NCBI GenBank assembly: GCA_012837335.1
Contig: DURM01000050.1
Span: forward strand, 1 to 40,711
Source of the DNA: Bacillota bacterium
GTDB taxonomy: Bacteria > Bacillota > Limnochordia > Darwinibacteriales > DTU012
Direction of reading: 5' to 3'
Length of the DNA: 40,711 bases
The position numbers were made by a program, and so were the translations under genes. How positions within the stretch are numbered: the stretch's first letter is position 1; every line of letters starts with the position of its first letter. Under the pieces are notes generated by a model. It was given only the letters and a program-made list of their open reading frames with translations, searched no databases and had not been told where the DNA came from. Shown piece by piece: positions 8,264 to 17,855 of this stretch.

Positions 8264-8326
8264 CATGCTTAGATACCAGTTAAAACCGCTGCTGTAGTAA
8301 ATTTTTAAGGAAACGGAGGTAGTTAA

Positions 8327-8653
8327 GTGTCGAGCGAAATTATTCAATCCGTTATGTCGGCTGAGGCACAGGCCGAAGCGATTCGCAAACAGGCCGAAAC
8401 CGAAGCTCAGGAAATAATCGCTGAAGCCTACAGCCAAGCCGATGAGCTGGAGAAACAGCTGATCCGGAATGCTGAAGCCGAAGCTGAGAAGATTATTGCC
8501 GATGCTCGCAGATCAGCTGAGGAAGCGACAGCCAAACTGCAGGTCGAAACTAAAGCTGAATGCGACAAGATCAGAGCCGAAGCAGCAGCTCGCCTAGACC
8601 AAGCCGTTGAACTTATTATAGAGAAGGTAGTGAACGCGCATGGCGGTCGTTAG
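8327..8653 (+). CDS. ntpF: V-type ATPase peripheral stalk subunit (NtpF / G-like)
   Basis: A 108-residue protein that is almost entirely charged alpha helix (EAQAEAIRKQAETEAQEIIAEAYSQADELEKQL...), with Ala/Glu heptad-like spacing. It pairs with subunit E to form the outer stalk that holds the catalytic head still. It is the first gene of an operon in the order F-I-K-E-C-G-A-B-D known from Enterococcus hirae ntp. GTG 8327 has GGAGG about eight bases upstream. Sequence alone is low-complexity coiled coil; the assignment rests on position and length. Confidence 0.85.
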   Translation: MSSEIIQSVMSAEAQAEAIRKQAETEAQEIIAEAYSQADELEKQLIRNAEAEAEKIIADARRSAEEATAKLQVETKAECDKIRAEAAARLDQAVELIIEKVVNAHGGR

Positions 8654-10610
8654 CATGAACAAGCTCATGCTGGTTGGTTTAAACGCCGATAAAAACCAGA
8701 TCCTGTCTGAACTGATGACTCTGGGCGTTGTTGAAATAACTTCCCACGATTTAACCAGTTCGGAATGGATATCCCAGTGGTCGCACCTCGTTACCGAAGA
8801 GGACCGCAGCGATGCCATTGAAGCTTTAAACGGCCAAATTGAGCAGACAGCAGCAGCTTTAGGAAGACTAGCCCGGTACAATGGCGGGAAAAAGCCTCTT
8901 TTTGCCGCTAAGAGATCAGTATCGGTCAGCGAATTTGCAGCAGTAGAAACTGAGCACGCAAGGTTACAGGAAATTGTCACGGATATCCTCCGTCTTGGCA
9001 GGGAGCAGCAGGAACTCCAGAATCAGCGCAACAAAGCTGAAAATCTGATTGCATCTCTTCAACCGTGGCAGCCATTAGATATTCCTCTTAATTTTAAAGG
9101 CACCGAATATACAAAAGTTGTACTAGGTGTTTTACCTCCATCTGTTGATGCAGAAAAAGTCAAATCTGAATTAACATCCGAAGTACCCGCAAGCTATCTA
9201 GAAGTAGTTACTCACGATAAATTCCAGCAGTATGTATTTTTAATCTATCATCACCAACTGCAGAGCGCAGTTGACAATGTGTTGAAAAACTTTGACTTTG
9301 TCCCGGTTAGTTTCAGCGGCATGACGGGAACCGCGGCGGAGCGAATTCGCGAAGCTGAGCAGGAAGTTAAAGCTCTTGACCGCGCGTATCAAGAAAAAGA
9401 AGCAGCGATAGCCGCTTATGCTGTGGAAAAATTTAATTTAGAGCTCTATTACGATTATCTCACCGGTCAGCGGGATAAAGAAACCGCGTTAGAAACTTTG
9501 ACCAATACTGAAAGCGTCTTTTTAATCGAAGGATGGCTGCCGGCAGAGCTCAGCGATGAGATCAAACGCCGCCTTAATGAGCAGTGGACCTGTGTTGTGG
9601 AAATCAGTGAACCGGCAGAGGACGAAGAGTTTCCCGTACTGCTGGAAAACAGCAGCCTCGGCGCCAGTGTTGAGGGCATTACCGCTATGTACGGGCTGCC
9701 AAACTGCCGCGAACTCGATCCCAACACCATAATGGCTCCCTTCTTCATCGGCTTTTTTGGTTTGATGCTGGGAGATGGCGGATACGGAGTGGTCATGACT
9801 CTTGCCGCCTTATTTGCCCTGTGGAAGTTCGATTTTGATGCGAATATGAAGAAATACGCCAAACTGGTTCTGTACTGCGGCATTGCCACTATGTTCTGGG
9901 GCTTGATGTTTGGCAGCTGGTTTGGAATCGAGTATTTCGGCGAAAGGCCCTTATGGCTTAATCCGACTAAAGAACCGGAAGAAATGCTCAAGTGGTCCCT
10001 CTTGTTTGGGGTACTCCATATCTATGTGGGCATTGCAGTTAGGGGAGTAAACCACATCCGCAACGGCAAGTACATCGATGTTTTATGGGATGTAGTGGCC
10101 TGGTATGTGCTGTTTACCGGATTTGTCTTTGTGGTGCTGCCTTTCGTGCCCGCCATGACCTTAGAGGATACCACCTTCTGGGTGGATTTGGGTAAAAAAA
10201 TGATGGCAGTTGGCGCAGTCGTTCTGATCTTAACTCAAGGGAGGGAGAATAAGGGCATAATATCCAAATTAGTGTCAGGTGTCGGCAGTCTCTATGACCT
10301 AGTGAGTTTCCTAAGCGATGTGCTGTCCTATTCCAGGTTGTTAGCCTTGGGTCTGGCTACTTCAATCATTGGTACCATTGTCAATCAAATTGCCACAATG
10401 GCCGGTCTGAACAACATTTTTAAGATATTAGTTGCAGCGGTAATCGCGATAATTGGCCACAGCCTGAATTTTGCAATCAACGCGCTCGGTGCTTATGTGC
10501 ACTCAAGCCGGCTGCAGTACATTGAGTTTTTCGGGAAGTTTTATCAAAGTGGAGGCAAGCCCTTCAAGCCTTTAAAGTACAAGACTAAGTATGTCAATTT
10601 AAAAAACTAG
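8640..10610 (+). CDS. ntpI: V-type ATPase subunit I (a subunit, ion channel half)
   Basis: A 656-residue subunit forming the stator half-channels next to the K ring. Residues 1-330 are a cytoplasmic dumbbell with coiled coil. Residues 350-630 hold the membrane helices, including MAPFFIGFFGLMLGDGGYG and the conserved LSYSRLLALGLA segment, whose Arg is the essential stator arginine of the family. It overlaps ntpF by 14 bases, so translation is probably coupled. ATG 8640 fits the GAGAAGG upstream; ATG 8655 is an alternative start five codons later. Confidence 0.95.
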   Translation: MAVVSMNKLMLVGLNADKNQILSELMTLGVVEITSHDLTSSEWISQWSHLVTEEDRSDAIEALNGQIEQTAAALGRLARYNGGKKPLFAAKRSVSVSEFAAVETEHARLQEIVTDILRLGREQQELQNQRNKAENLIASLQPWQPLDIPLNFKGTEYTKVVLGVLPPSVDAEKVKSELTSEVPASYLEVVTHDKFQQYVFLIYHHQLQSAVDNVLKNFDFVPVSFSGMTGTAAERIREAEQEVKALDRAYQEKEAAIAAYAVEKFNLELYYDYLTGQRDKETALETLTNTESVFLIEGWLPAELSDEIKRRLNEQWTCVVEISEPAEDEEFPVLLENSSLGASVEGITAMYGLPNCRELDPNTIMAPFFIGFFGLMLGDGGYGVVMTLAALFALWKFDFDANMKKYAKLVLYCGIATMFWGLMFGSWFGIEYFGERPLWLNPTKEPEEMLKWSLLFGVLHIYVGIAVRGVNHIRNGKYIDVLWDVVAWYVLFTGFVFVVLPFVPAMTLEDTTFWVDLGKKMMAVGAVVLILTQGRENKGIISKLVSGVGSLYDLVSFLSDVLSYSRLLALGLATSIIGTIVNQIATMAGLNNIFKILVAAVIAIIGHSLNFAINALGAYVHSSRLQYIEFFGKFYQSGGKPFKPLKYKTKYVNLKN

Positions 10611-10622
10611 GAGGTTGTGAAT

Positions 10623-11096
10623 ATGGAATTCTTACAGGGAGATCTCATTGGTAACATTTTAGCAGTTTTGGGAGCAGTATTTGCCTTTATTATTACGGGA
10701 ATCGGCTCAGCCAGAGCAGTTGGTGCCGGTGGTCAAGCAGGTGCCGGTGTCTTGACTGAAGACCAGGATAAGTTTGTTCCGGTCATGATTCTCCAGGCTC
10801 TGCCCAGTACTCAAAACATTTACGGTTTCGTTATCGCGTTCTTGATTATCGGTAAGATCATTATCGGTGAACCTCTTGATTTCGGTGCAGGTTTGACCCT
10901 CTTCTTGGCATCACTGCCAGTTGGTATTGTCGGCTATGTGTCAGCAGTTCTGCAGGGTCGCGTGTCTGTAGCCGGTATTCACATGGTAGCTAAACAGGCT
11001 GAAGGTATGATTAAGGGTGTCGTACTGGCGCTGATGGTTGAGATGTTTGCGATTCTCTCATTGATCATCTCGATTCTGATCATTGGTAAGGCTTAA
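10623..11096 (+). CDS. ntpK: V-type ATPase subunit K (proteolipid ring), Na+-type ligands
   Basis: A 157-residue four-helix double-hairpin proteolipid of the rotor ring. The Na+-ligand set of E. hirae NtpK (Leu61, Thr64, Gln65, Gln110, Glu139) is matched by Leu60, Thr63 and Gln64 (ALPSTQNIYG), Gln111 (AVLQGRVSVAG) and Glu140 (LMVEMFAIL). The enzyme therefore most likely moves Na+ rather than H+. As in NtpK, only the second hairpin carries the carboxylate. ATG 10623 is chosen over GTG 10617 because AGGAGG (10609-10614) lies eight bases before it; that site overlaps the ntpI stop codon. Confidence 0.95.
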   Translation: MEFLQGDLIGNILAVLGAVFAFIITGIGSARAVGAGGQAGAGVLTEDQDKFVPVMILQALPSTQNIYGFVIAFLIIGKIIIGEPLDFGAGLTLFLASLPVGIVGYVSAVLQGRVSVAGIHMVAKQAEGMIKGVVLALMVEMFAILSLIISILIIGKA

Positions 11097-11122
11097 TATA
11101 CGCATAAGGAAGTGTCCTGAAG

Positions 11123-11722
11123 ATGACAGGAGTAGAGCAACTAACAAGTAAAATTATAGAAGATGCAAAACTAAGAGCTGCTGAAAGAAAAAAGCAAGCT
11201 GAGGAGGAAAAAGCAGCGATTCTGGAGCAGACCCGGGAAAGAGCGCAGGTAGAGTGCGATAAAATCACCGCTGAAGCTAAAGCGCGCGGTGAAGAACTCT
11301 ACAACCGCTTGATTTCTGTTGCCCAGCTCAATGCCCGCAAAGAAAAGCTGCAGGCGAAGCAGGATGTGATTGCCTCCGCTTTTGACCAAGCTCTGGCCAA
11401 GCTCCGCTCCCTTCCGGATGATCGGTATTTTGATCTGATCAAAGACTTAATCGTCCAGGGCAGCACAACGGGCTCAGAGCAGATTATTTTATCCGAAGCT
11501 GACCACAAGCGCCTGCCGGAGGGTTTTTTGGAGCAAGTTAATGCTGTGGTTAAAGAGAAGGGTCTTTCCGGTTCACTTAAACTGGCGCAGGAGACTGGGC
11601 CGATTCAGGGTGGAGTGATTCTCAAGGCCGGAAATATTACGGTCAATTACACCTTCGAAGCGCTGCTGAAGCAGAATTACGACCAACTTGCCATGGAAGT
11701 AGCCGGTTTGTTATTCTCTTAA
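11123..11722 (+). CDS. ntpE: V-type ATPase subunit E (peripheral stalk)
   Basis: A 199-residue stalk subunit: a long N-terminal charged helix (about 1-90) and a compact C-terminal domain (about 95-199) that docks on the A/B head. Length and placement after ntpK match the family. The ribosome site AAGGAAGTG is weak and about 10 bases away, so coupled translation is possible. Confidence 0.93.
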   Translation: MTGVEQLTSKIIEDAKLRAAERKKQAEEEKAAILEQTRERAQVECDKITAEAKARGEELYNRLISVAQLNARKEKLQAKQDVIASAFDQALAKLRSLPDDRYFDLIKDLIVQGSTTGSEQIILSEADHKRLPEGFLEQVNAVVKEKGLSGSLKLAQETGPIQGGVILKAGNITVNYTFEALLKQNYDQLAMEVAGLLFS

Positions 11723-11743
11723 TTTGAAAATGAGGGAAGCGAA

Positions 11744-12754
11744 ATGATACAGTCTATGGATACCAAATATGCATATGCGGTTGGGCGCATTCGTGCCATT
11801 GAGCAGCGGATGCTGAGCCGCGCTGCGCTGGAGCGGATGATTGAAGCCGATTCAGCCGAGGATGCGTTTAGAATCTTAAGGGAGGCGAATTATGGCTTTT
11901 CAGCCGGTGAGAGCACTGCTTTAAGCTACGAGCAGGTTCTTAATGAAGAGCTGGTTAAAGTCTATAATTTGCTGATGGAGATTGCTCCGGATCCGAAAGC
12001 GTTTGATCTGTTTTTTATCAAGAACGACTACCACAACTTCAAAGTATTTTTGAAGGCAGAACTCTCTAATCAGGAAATGGCAGAGCAGTATTTAGCCGAG
12101 CCCAGCTTATTTAATCCGGATCAAGTAGCGGCGATGTTTAGAGAGCGGGATTTCTCCAATCTGCCACAATCGATGCAGGCGGCGATTGATGCCTGTTTCG
12201 ATGCTTTCAGCAAAACAGCGGATCCCCAGCTGATTGACATCATTCTTGACCAGGCACTCCACAGCGATATGCTGGCGCTTGCCAAACAACTGAAGAACTC
12301 ATTTGTGAGCCAGATTGTAAGTTCTACGCTTGACCTGGTTAATTTGAAGATTGTGCTCCGCACAAAGCTGATCAATCAAGATTGGGAGTTTTTGGAGCGC
12401 TTCTTGATTCCCGGCGGCAGTTTTGGCTCCAAGTTTTACCAAGGGCTTTTGGAGCTGGAATTTGACCAGTTTCCCCCAGCGTATGAGGAAACCCCATACC
12501 ATCAGCTCTTGGCAGATAGTATGCGGAAATTTAAAGCTTCCAACAGTCTCGCCGGATTCGAAATGCTCTGCGATAACTACCTGATGGATCTGCTTAAGAA
12601 AACCAAGTTTGCCATATTTGGTATCGAACCGCTGGTTACATACTTGCTGGCGAAAGAGCTGGAAGTGAAAAATGTCCGGATTATTATGGTAGGTAAGATA
12701 AACCAATTAGCACAAGATGTCATCAGGGAAAGGCTGAGGGAAACCTATGTATAA
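11744..12754 (+). CDS. ntpC: V-type ATPase subunit C (d subunit, central stalk-ring adaptor)
   Basis: A 336-residue helical funnel protein linking the K ring to the D/F central shaft. It carries the family's opening TKYAYAVGRIRAIEQRMLS and the closing EVKNVRIIMVGKINQLAQDVIRERLRETYV, in which the KN(V/I)RI element is typical. AGGGAAG is five bases before ATG 11744. Its 3' end overlaps the next gene by eight bases. Confidence 0.95.
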   Translation: MIQSMDTKYAYAVGRIRAIEQRMLSRAALERMIEADSAEDAFRILREANYGFSAGESTALSYEQVLNEELVKVYNLLMEIAPDPKAFDLFFIKNDYHNFKVFLKAELSNQEMAEQYLAEPSLFNPDQVAAMFRERDFSNLPQSMQAAIDACFDAFSKTADPQLIDIILDQALHSDMLALAKQLKNSFVSQIVSSTLDLVNLKIVLRTKLINQDWEFLERFLIPGGSFGSKFYQGLLELEFDQFPPAYEETPYHQLLADSMRKFKASNSLAGFEMLCDNYLMDLLKKTKFAIFGIEPLVTYLLAKELEVKNVRIIMVGKINQLAQDVIRERLRETYV

Positions 12755-13067
12755 AATCGGTGTAATCGGTGATAAGGACAGTATTCTCGGCTTTAAGGCC
12801 ATCGGGATGACTGTATTTCCAGTTGAAGATTCGTCCGCAGCCAAAGCAGCCCTGGAAGAACTAGCCCGCGAGAAGTACGCTGTTGTGTACATCACTGAGC
12901 AGATGGCGCAGGAGATTGGCGAAACCATTGATAAGTACAAGGACGAAATGGTACCGGCCATCATTTTGATACCCAGTAGTCAAGGTTCGCTGGGGATTGG
13001 CATGCGCAATTTAAGAAGCTCAGCCGAACGGGCGATAGGAGCAGACATCCTGTTCAGAGACGAATAG
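12747..13067 (+). CDS. ntpG: V-type ATPase subunit F (NtpG, central stalk)
   Basis: A 106-residue Rossmann-like subunit that binds subunit D in the rotating shaft. MYKIGVIGDKDSILGFKAIGMTVFPV is the family hallmark (GD-DSxxGFxxxG), followed by YAVVYITEQMAQEIGETI. It is named ntpG in E. hirae but is called F in most databases. The start overlaps ntpC by eight bases, which suggests translational coupling. Confidence 0.95.
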   Translation: MYKIGVIGDKDSILGFKAIGMTVFPVEDSSAAKAALEELAREKYAVVYITEQMAQEIGETIDKYKDEMVPAIILIPSSQGSLGIGMRNLRSSAERAIGADILFRDE

Positions 13068-13099
13068 GCGTAATATGGTGCGAAAGAGGGTAGGCGATT

Positions 13100-14869
13100 A
13101 TGAGTCACGGAAGAATTGTCAAGGTATCAGGTCCCTTGGTTGTTGCCGAAGGTATGCAGGATGCCAATATGTTTGACGTGGTTCGCGTAAGCGAACAGCG
13201 TCTGATTGGTGAAGTCTTAGAGATGCGGGGCGATCGGGCCTCGATTCAGGTATACGAAGAAACAGCTGGTTTGGGACCGGGCGAACCTGTTTACTCAACT
13301 GGGGCACCATTAAGTGTGGAGCTAGGCCCCGGTTTAATCGGCACAATCTTCGATGGAATTCAGCGTCCTTTAGAGACCATCCGCCGGATGGTGGGCAGCA
13401 ACATCACTAGAGGAATTGACGTAGATTCCCTTGAACGGAATAAACGCTGGAAGTTCGAGCCGGTTGTTGAACCTGGAGCCAAGGTTACTGCTGGAGATAT
13501 TATCGGGAAAGTGCAGGAAACCGAGATTGTGGAGCACCGGATCATGGTGCCACCTCGTGTAGCCGGTACAATTGAAGAAATCTACTCCGGTGAGTTTACA
13601 ATTGCTGAAACTGTAGCCAAGCTGAGAACGGACAGCGGTGAATTAGTAGAACTAACGATGATGCAGAAATGGCCGGTTCGCGTCGGCCGTCCCTATAAAG
13701 AAAAATTGGCTCCAACCGAGCCTTTAATTACCGGACAGCGGGTAATCGACACCCTCTTTCCCATTGCTAAAGGTGGAGTGGCTGCTGTTCCGGGACCTTT
13801 TGGAAGCGGTAAGACAGTGGTGCAGCACCAGCTGGCGAAATGGGCTGACGCTGATATCGTAGTGTACATCGGCTGCGGAGAGCGGGGCAATGAAATGACT
13901 GATGTATTAAACGAGTTCCCGCAGCTGAAAGATCCGCGCACCGGCGAATCGCTCATGAAGCGGACCGTCCTAATTGCCAATACATCAGATATGCCGGTAG
14001 CGGCCCGGGAAGCTTCGATCTACACCGGAATTACCATCGCTGAGTATTTCCGGGATATGGGCTACAGCGTAGCATTAATGGCTGATTCCACTTCCCGCTG
14101 GGCAGAGGCACTGCGGGAAATGTCAGGACGCCTGGAAGAAATGCCTGGTGAAGAAGGTTACCCGGCGTATTTGGCCTCCCGCTTAGCTCAGTTCTATGAA
14201 CGAGCAGGCAGAGTAATCAGTCTCGGCACAGAAGGCCGCGAAGGGGCTTTAACTGCAATCGGAGCGGTTTCTCCGCCGGGCGGTGACTTGTCGGAGCCGG
14301 TAACCCAGGCAACCTTGAGAATTGTGAAGGTTTTCTGGGGCTTGGATTCAAGCCTGGCGTACCGCCGCCACTTCCCGGCAATCAACTGGCTGAACAGCTA
14401 TTCCTTGTATCTGGATCAGCTGGAGCAGTGGCAGAGTGAAAGTATTGCCAGAGATTGGCCGAAGATCCGCCGGGATATTATGCGGATCCTTCAGGAAGAA
14501 GCGGAACTTGAGGAAATCGTGCGCCTGGTAGGTATTGACTCCCTGTCGCCGCTGGAGCGGGTGACCTTAGAAGCAGCAAGGTCAATCAGGGAAGACTACC
14601 TCCATCAGAACTCTTTCCACGATGAGGATACTTATACATCGCTTCAGAAGCAGTATCGGATGCTGAAGCTGATTATGGGTTATTACTACAAAGCAGTAGA
14701 AGCGGTAGATGCGGGTATTTCAATTAACAAGATCTTTGCGATTCCGGTCAGAGAGCGAATTGGCAGAGCTAAGTATGTTCCGGAAGCGCAGATGGATCAA
14801 GTCTTTGGAGAAATTGAAACTGAGCTGAATCAGCAGTTTGAAGCACTGGCAGCAGAGGAGGTGGGCTAG
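13100..14869 (+). CDS. ntpA: V-type ATPase catalytic subunit A
   Basis: A 589-residue catalytic subunit that binds and hydrolyses ATP. The P-loop GPFGSGKT is at 232-239, with the A-specific bulge region before it ([12 protein letters not shown], about 155-170). [15 protein letters not shown] carries the catalytic Glu, and [27 protein letters not shown] is intact. All catalytic motifs are present at normal length. The preceding gap is 32 bases, with AGGG before ATG 13100. Confidence 0.97.
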   Translation: MSHGRIVKVSGPLVVAEGMQDANMFDVVRVSEQRLIGEVLEMRGDRASIQVYEETAGLGPGEPVYSTGAPLSVELGPGLIGTIFDGIQRPLETIRRMVGSNITRGIDVDSLERNKRWKFEPVVEPGAKVTAGDIIGKVQETEIVEHRIMVPPRVAGTIEEIYSGEFTIAETVAKLRTDSGELVELTMMQKWPVRVGRPYKEKLAPTEPLITGQRVIDTLFPIAKGGVAAVPGPFGSGKTVVQHQLAKWADADIVVYIGCGERGNEMTDVLNEFPQLKDPRTGESLMKRTVLIANTSDMPVAAREASIYTGITIAEYFRDMGYSVALMADSTSRWAEALREMSGRLEEMPGEEGYPAYLASRLAQFYERAGRVISLGTEGREGALTAIGAVSPPGGDLSEPVTQATLRIVKVFWGLDSSLAYRRHFPAINWLNSYSLYLDQLEQWQSESIARDWPKIRRDIMRILQEEAELEEIVRLVGIDSLSPLERVTLEAARSIREDYLHQNSFHDEDTYTSLQKQYRMLKLIMGYYYKAVEAVDAGISINKIFAIPVRERIGRAKYVPEAQMDQVFGEIETELNQQFEALAAEEVG

Positions 14870-14870
14870 G

Positions 14871-16250
14871 ATGCTGAAAGAATATAAAACCATTTCGGAA
14901 ATCGCAGGTCCTTTGATGCTTGTGCAAAATGTTGAAGGCGTAAAATACGAGGAATTAGGCGAGATTGAGCTGCCAAACGGTGATATCCGCTTGTGTAAAG
15001 TGCTGGAAGTTGATGAGGGCAATGCCCTGGTGCAGCTGTTTGAAAGCTCAGCGGGAATTAACGTTGCTCAAAGTAAGGTGCGCTTTTTAGGCAAGGGTAC
15101 TGAGCTTCCTGTTTCCATAGATATGCTGGGGAGAGTTTTCACAGGCTTGGGACGCCCGGCCGACGGAGGACCGGAAATTATTCCGGAAGCGCGCCTGGAT
15201 ATTAACGGTATTCCGATCAACCCGGCAGCTAGGGACTATCCTTCCGAGTTTATTCAAACCGGAGTTTCGGCGATTGACGGACTGAACACCTTAGTTCGGG
15301 GCCAAAAACTGCCGATCTTTTCCGGATCCGGACTGCCCCACGCCCAGCTGGCCGCCCAGATTGCCCGTCAATCAAAGGTATTAGATGACCAGAGCAAATT
15401 TGCGGTAGTATTCGCAGCGATTGGAATTACCTTCGAAGAAGCGGATTTCTTCATCAGCGACTTTATCCGCACCGGCGCGATTGATCGGTCGGTGGTGTTT
15501 ATTAACCTAGCTGATGACCCGCCGATTGAGCGGATTTCTACACCGCGGATGGCCTTAACAGCTGCGGAATACCTGGCGTTTGAAAAGGATATGCATGTGC
15601 TGGTAATCCTTACCGATATTACCAACTATGCGGAAGCGCTGCGGGAGGTTTCAGCAGCGAGGAAAGAGGTTCCGGGACGGAGAGGTTATCCTGGATATTT
15701 GTATACCGACTTAGCCACAATTTATGAAAGAGCAGGCCGCAAGAAGGACAGCAATGGCAGTATCACTTTAATTCCGATATTGACCATGCCTGAGGATGAC
15801 AAGACCCATCCGGTTCCGGACTTAACAGGCTACATTACCGAAGGTCAGATTATCCTCAGCCGGGAACTGCACCGCAAGGGCATTGAGCCGCCCATCGATG
15901 TGCTGCCATCCCTGTCAAGGTTGAAAGACAAGGGTATCGGCGCAGGCAAGACGCGCGAAGATCACGCGGACGTGATGAACCAGCTCTTTGCCGCTTATGC
16001 TAGTGGTAAAGAGGCTAAGGAATTAGCGGTAATCCTTGGCGAAGCCGCGTTGACCGAGATGGATAAGCTCTACGCTGAGTTTGCGGATCAGTTCGAGGAA
16101 AGATATGTTTCCCAAGGATTCCACGAGGATAGAACTATTGAGGAAACAATGGAGCTGGGTTGGGAACTCTTGAGAATTCTGCCAAGAGCTGAGCTTAAGC
16201 GGATTCGCGATGAATATCTAGATAAGTATCTCCAAAGAGGAGAGGATTAG
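14871..16250 (+). CDS. ntpB: V-type ATPase regulatory subunit B
   Basis: A 459-residue nucleotide-site partner of subunit A, alternating with it in the head. It starts [26 protein letters not shown] as the family does. The P-loop position reads [16 protein letters not shown] with no GKT, as expected for non-catalytic B. The C-terminus is normal. ATG 14871 is chosen because AGAGGAGGTG lies eight bases upstream; the frame extends to TTG 14838, inside ntpA, without family similarity. One base separates it from ntpA. Confidence 0.97.
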   Translation: MLKEYKTISEIAGPLMLVQNVEGVKYEELGEIELPNGDIRLCKVLEVDEGNALVQLFESSAGINVAQSKVRFLGKGTELPVSIDMLGRVFTGLGRPADGGPEIIPEARLDINGIPINPAARDYPSEFIQTGVSAIDGLNTLVRGQKLPIFSGSGLPHAQLAAQIARQSKVLDDQSKFAVVFAAIGITFEEADFFISDFIRTGAIDRSVVFINLADDPPIERISTPRMALTAAEYLAFEKDMHVLVILTDITNYAEALREVSAARKEVPGRRGYPGYLYTDLATIYERAGRKKDSNGSITLIPILTMPEDDKTHPVPDLTGYITEGQIILSRELHRKGIEPPIDVLPSLSRLKDKGIGAGKTREDHADVMNQLFAAYASGKEAKELAVILGEAALTEMDKLYAEFADQFEERYVSQGFHEDRTIEETMELGWELLRILPRAELKRIRDEYLDKYLQRGED

Positions 16251-16922
16251 ATGGCTGTTCTCAATGTAAATCCCACTCGGATGGAGCTGTCAAAGCTGAA
16301 GAAGCGGCTGACAGTAGCCCGCAGAGGCCATAAGCTCTTAAAAGATAAACGCGATGAGTTGATGAAGATCTTTCTGGAGGTTGTCAGGAAGAACAAGGAG
16401 ATGCGGGAAAAGGTTGAAAAGCTTTTAACCGAATCCTATCAGAGTTTCTTGGTAGCCAGAGCGGTCATGTCTTCAGAAGTGCTCGAGGCAGCGCTGATGG
16501 TTCCCAAGCAGAGGGTAGAGCTGGATGTAGATACCGTCAATCTGATGAGTGTTCACGTCCCAAGGTTTAAGTACACAGAAATTGGCAGCGATGATGAAAA
16601 TATCTACCCCTATGGATTTGCCTCGACTTCCAGTGATTTAGATCGCTCCATGCAGATTTTAGCGTCTGCTCTGCCATTTATGCTGGAGCTGGCGGAAAGT
16701 GAGAAATCAGCGCAGCTGCTAGCCCAGGAAATTGAGAAAACCAGAAGACGAGTAAACGCCCTAGAGTATGTGCTCATTCCTCAGCTTGAAGAAACAATCA
16801 AGTACATTACCATGAAGCTTGAGGAAAATGAGCGGGGCAACATCACCCGCCTAATGAAGGTTAAGGACATGATGCTGGAGCAGACGTATAAATACCGCGA
16901 GAGATTAAAGACGCAGAGTTGA
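16251..16922 (+). CDS. ntpD: V-type ATPase subunit D (central rotor shaft)
   Basis: A 223-residue long antiparallel coiled-coil rotor axle. N-terminal [33 protein letters not shown] and C-terminal [33 protein letters not shown] are the diagnostic segments. ATG 16251 follows the ntpB stop directly, with AAGAGGAGAGG inside the end of ntpB. It is the last gene of the operon; the small H and J subunits of E. hirae are not present here. Confidence 0.96.
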   Translation: MAVLNVNPTRMELSKLKKRLTVARRGHKLLKDKRDELMKIFLEVVRKNKEMREKVEKLLTESYQSFLVARAVMSSEVLEAALMVPKQRVELDVDTVNLMSVHVPRFKYTEIGSDDENIYPYGFASTSSDLDRSMQILASALPFMLELAESEKSAQLLAQEIEKTRRRVNALEYVLIPQLEETIKYITMKLEENERGNITRLMKVKDMMLEQTYKYRERLKTQS

Positions 16923-16933
16923 ATACAGGAGAG

Positions 16934-16960
16934 AATCACAGGATGCATACCTGTGATTTT
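16934..16960 (+). terminator. Terminator of the V-ATPase operon
   Basis: The 9-bp perfect stem AATCACAGG with CCTGTGATT and a 7-base loop is followed by TTTT minus one base. It lies between two convergent genes. Confidence 0.8.
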
Positions 16961-16977
16961 CTGCTATTTGCAGGCAT

Positions 16978-17718
16978 TTACCGCAAACTTTGGGGATTAT
17001 GGCACACCTTGGCCATATCAAAGGATAAACCGGGGAAGTCCGGATGTTCAAAGATGGTGTTGGTTGCCGTCAGCAGCATGTAGTTCTTATCCTTTAACTT
17101 AAATGCTTCAATCGTTTCTTCATTGGGATTGACTATCCAATAATGCAGAACACCATATTGACGGTATACCTCTAGCTTCTGAATTCGGTCTCTGCGGATA
17201 CCTGATTTGGATAATACTTCAACGACCAATAAAGGGGATAAGTCAATATACTCGGCACTTGTCAGCTGATTTATATCTGCGATATATAATAAATCTGGCT
17301 GAACTACGGTGTGTTTTGAGAAAACAACATCAAGGGGTGCAGCAAACACTTCCCCTTGGGGATTGATTTCCCGAAAATAGTCTTTTAAGATGCTGTAGAG
17401 GTTGAGGCAGACCCGCTGATGATGAATAACCGGAGAGGGCTGCCGGATTAGAACACCATCAATCAGCTCATAGGAGTAACCAGGTTCTTCTGGCAGCTGA
17501 GCATATTCATGGTATGTGACTTTACCTTGGGATGCATACGGCATGCTTTCTTCACGTACCGAGAGTGCATCCAATACTGCCTTCTGATCATAGCGATACT
17601 GCCGTTTTCCCAGCTTCACTGTGGGAATACTGCCCTCGCGTGTATAGCGCCAGATAGTTTCCACAGACAGATTGAGAGCAGCAGCCAACTCTTGCGCAGT
17701 TAACAGTTTTTTGTCCAC
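16978..17718 (-). CDS. Excisionase-type HTH fused to Uma2-family (DUF820) PD-(D/E)XK nuclease-like domain
   Basis: A 246-residue protein. Residues 1-52 form a MerR/excisionase-type helix-turn-helix (TAQELAAALNLSVETIWRYTREGSIPTVKLGKRQYRYD). Residues about 62-235 are a Uma2/DUF820 domain with an intact nuclease core: VVQPDLLYI (Asp) and LLVVEVLSKSG (Glu-x-Ser/Lys). Uma2 proteins are mostly stand-alone and of unknown target; here the HTH would place the putative nuclease on a DNA site. GTG 17718 is preferred because AGGAGG is eight bases upstream; the frame opens at 17727, too close to that site. No transposon or phage genes adjoin it. It is convergent with the V-ATPase operon. Confidence 0.85.
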   Translation of the reverse strand: MDKKLLTAQELAAALNLSVETIWRYTREGSIPTVKLGKRQYRYDQKAVLDALSVREESMPYASQGKVTYHEYAQLPEEPGYSYELIDGVLIRQPSPVIHHQRVCLNLYSILKDYFREINPQGEVFAAPLDVVFSKHTVVQPDLLYIADINQLTSAEYIDLSPLLVVEVLSKSGIRRDRIQKLEVYRQYGVLHYWIVNPNEETIEAFKLKDKNYMLLTATNTIFEHPDFPGLSFDMAKVCHNPQSLR

Positions 17719-17855
17719 AGCCAGCACCTCCTGTCAATAATATACAAGAAATAGTAACTAGAATTAAGTTTTAAAGGTGTTGGTTGAGATGGTGTCGACC
17801 GAGAGCGAAAGGATAAATATAGACTGACCAGATATTGAAAAGTGGGGAGAGGTTA

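Noticed and set aside
8327-8653. Stalk gene ntpF as a spurious coiled-coil frame
   Set aside because: It has a good ribosome site, overlaps ntpI as in the known operon order, and its length fits the subunit.
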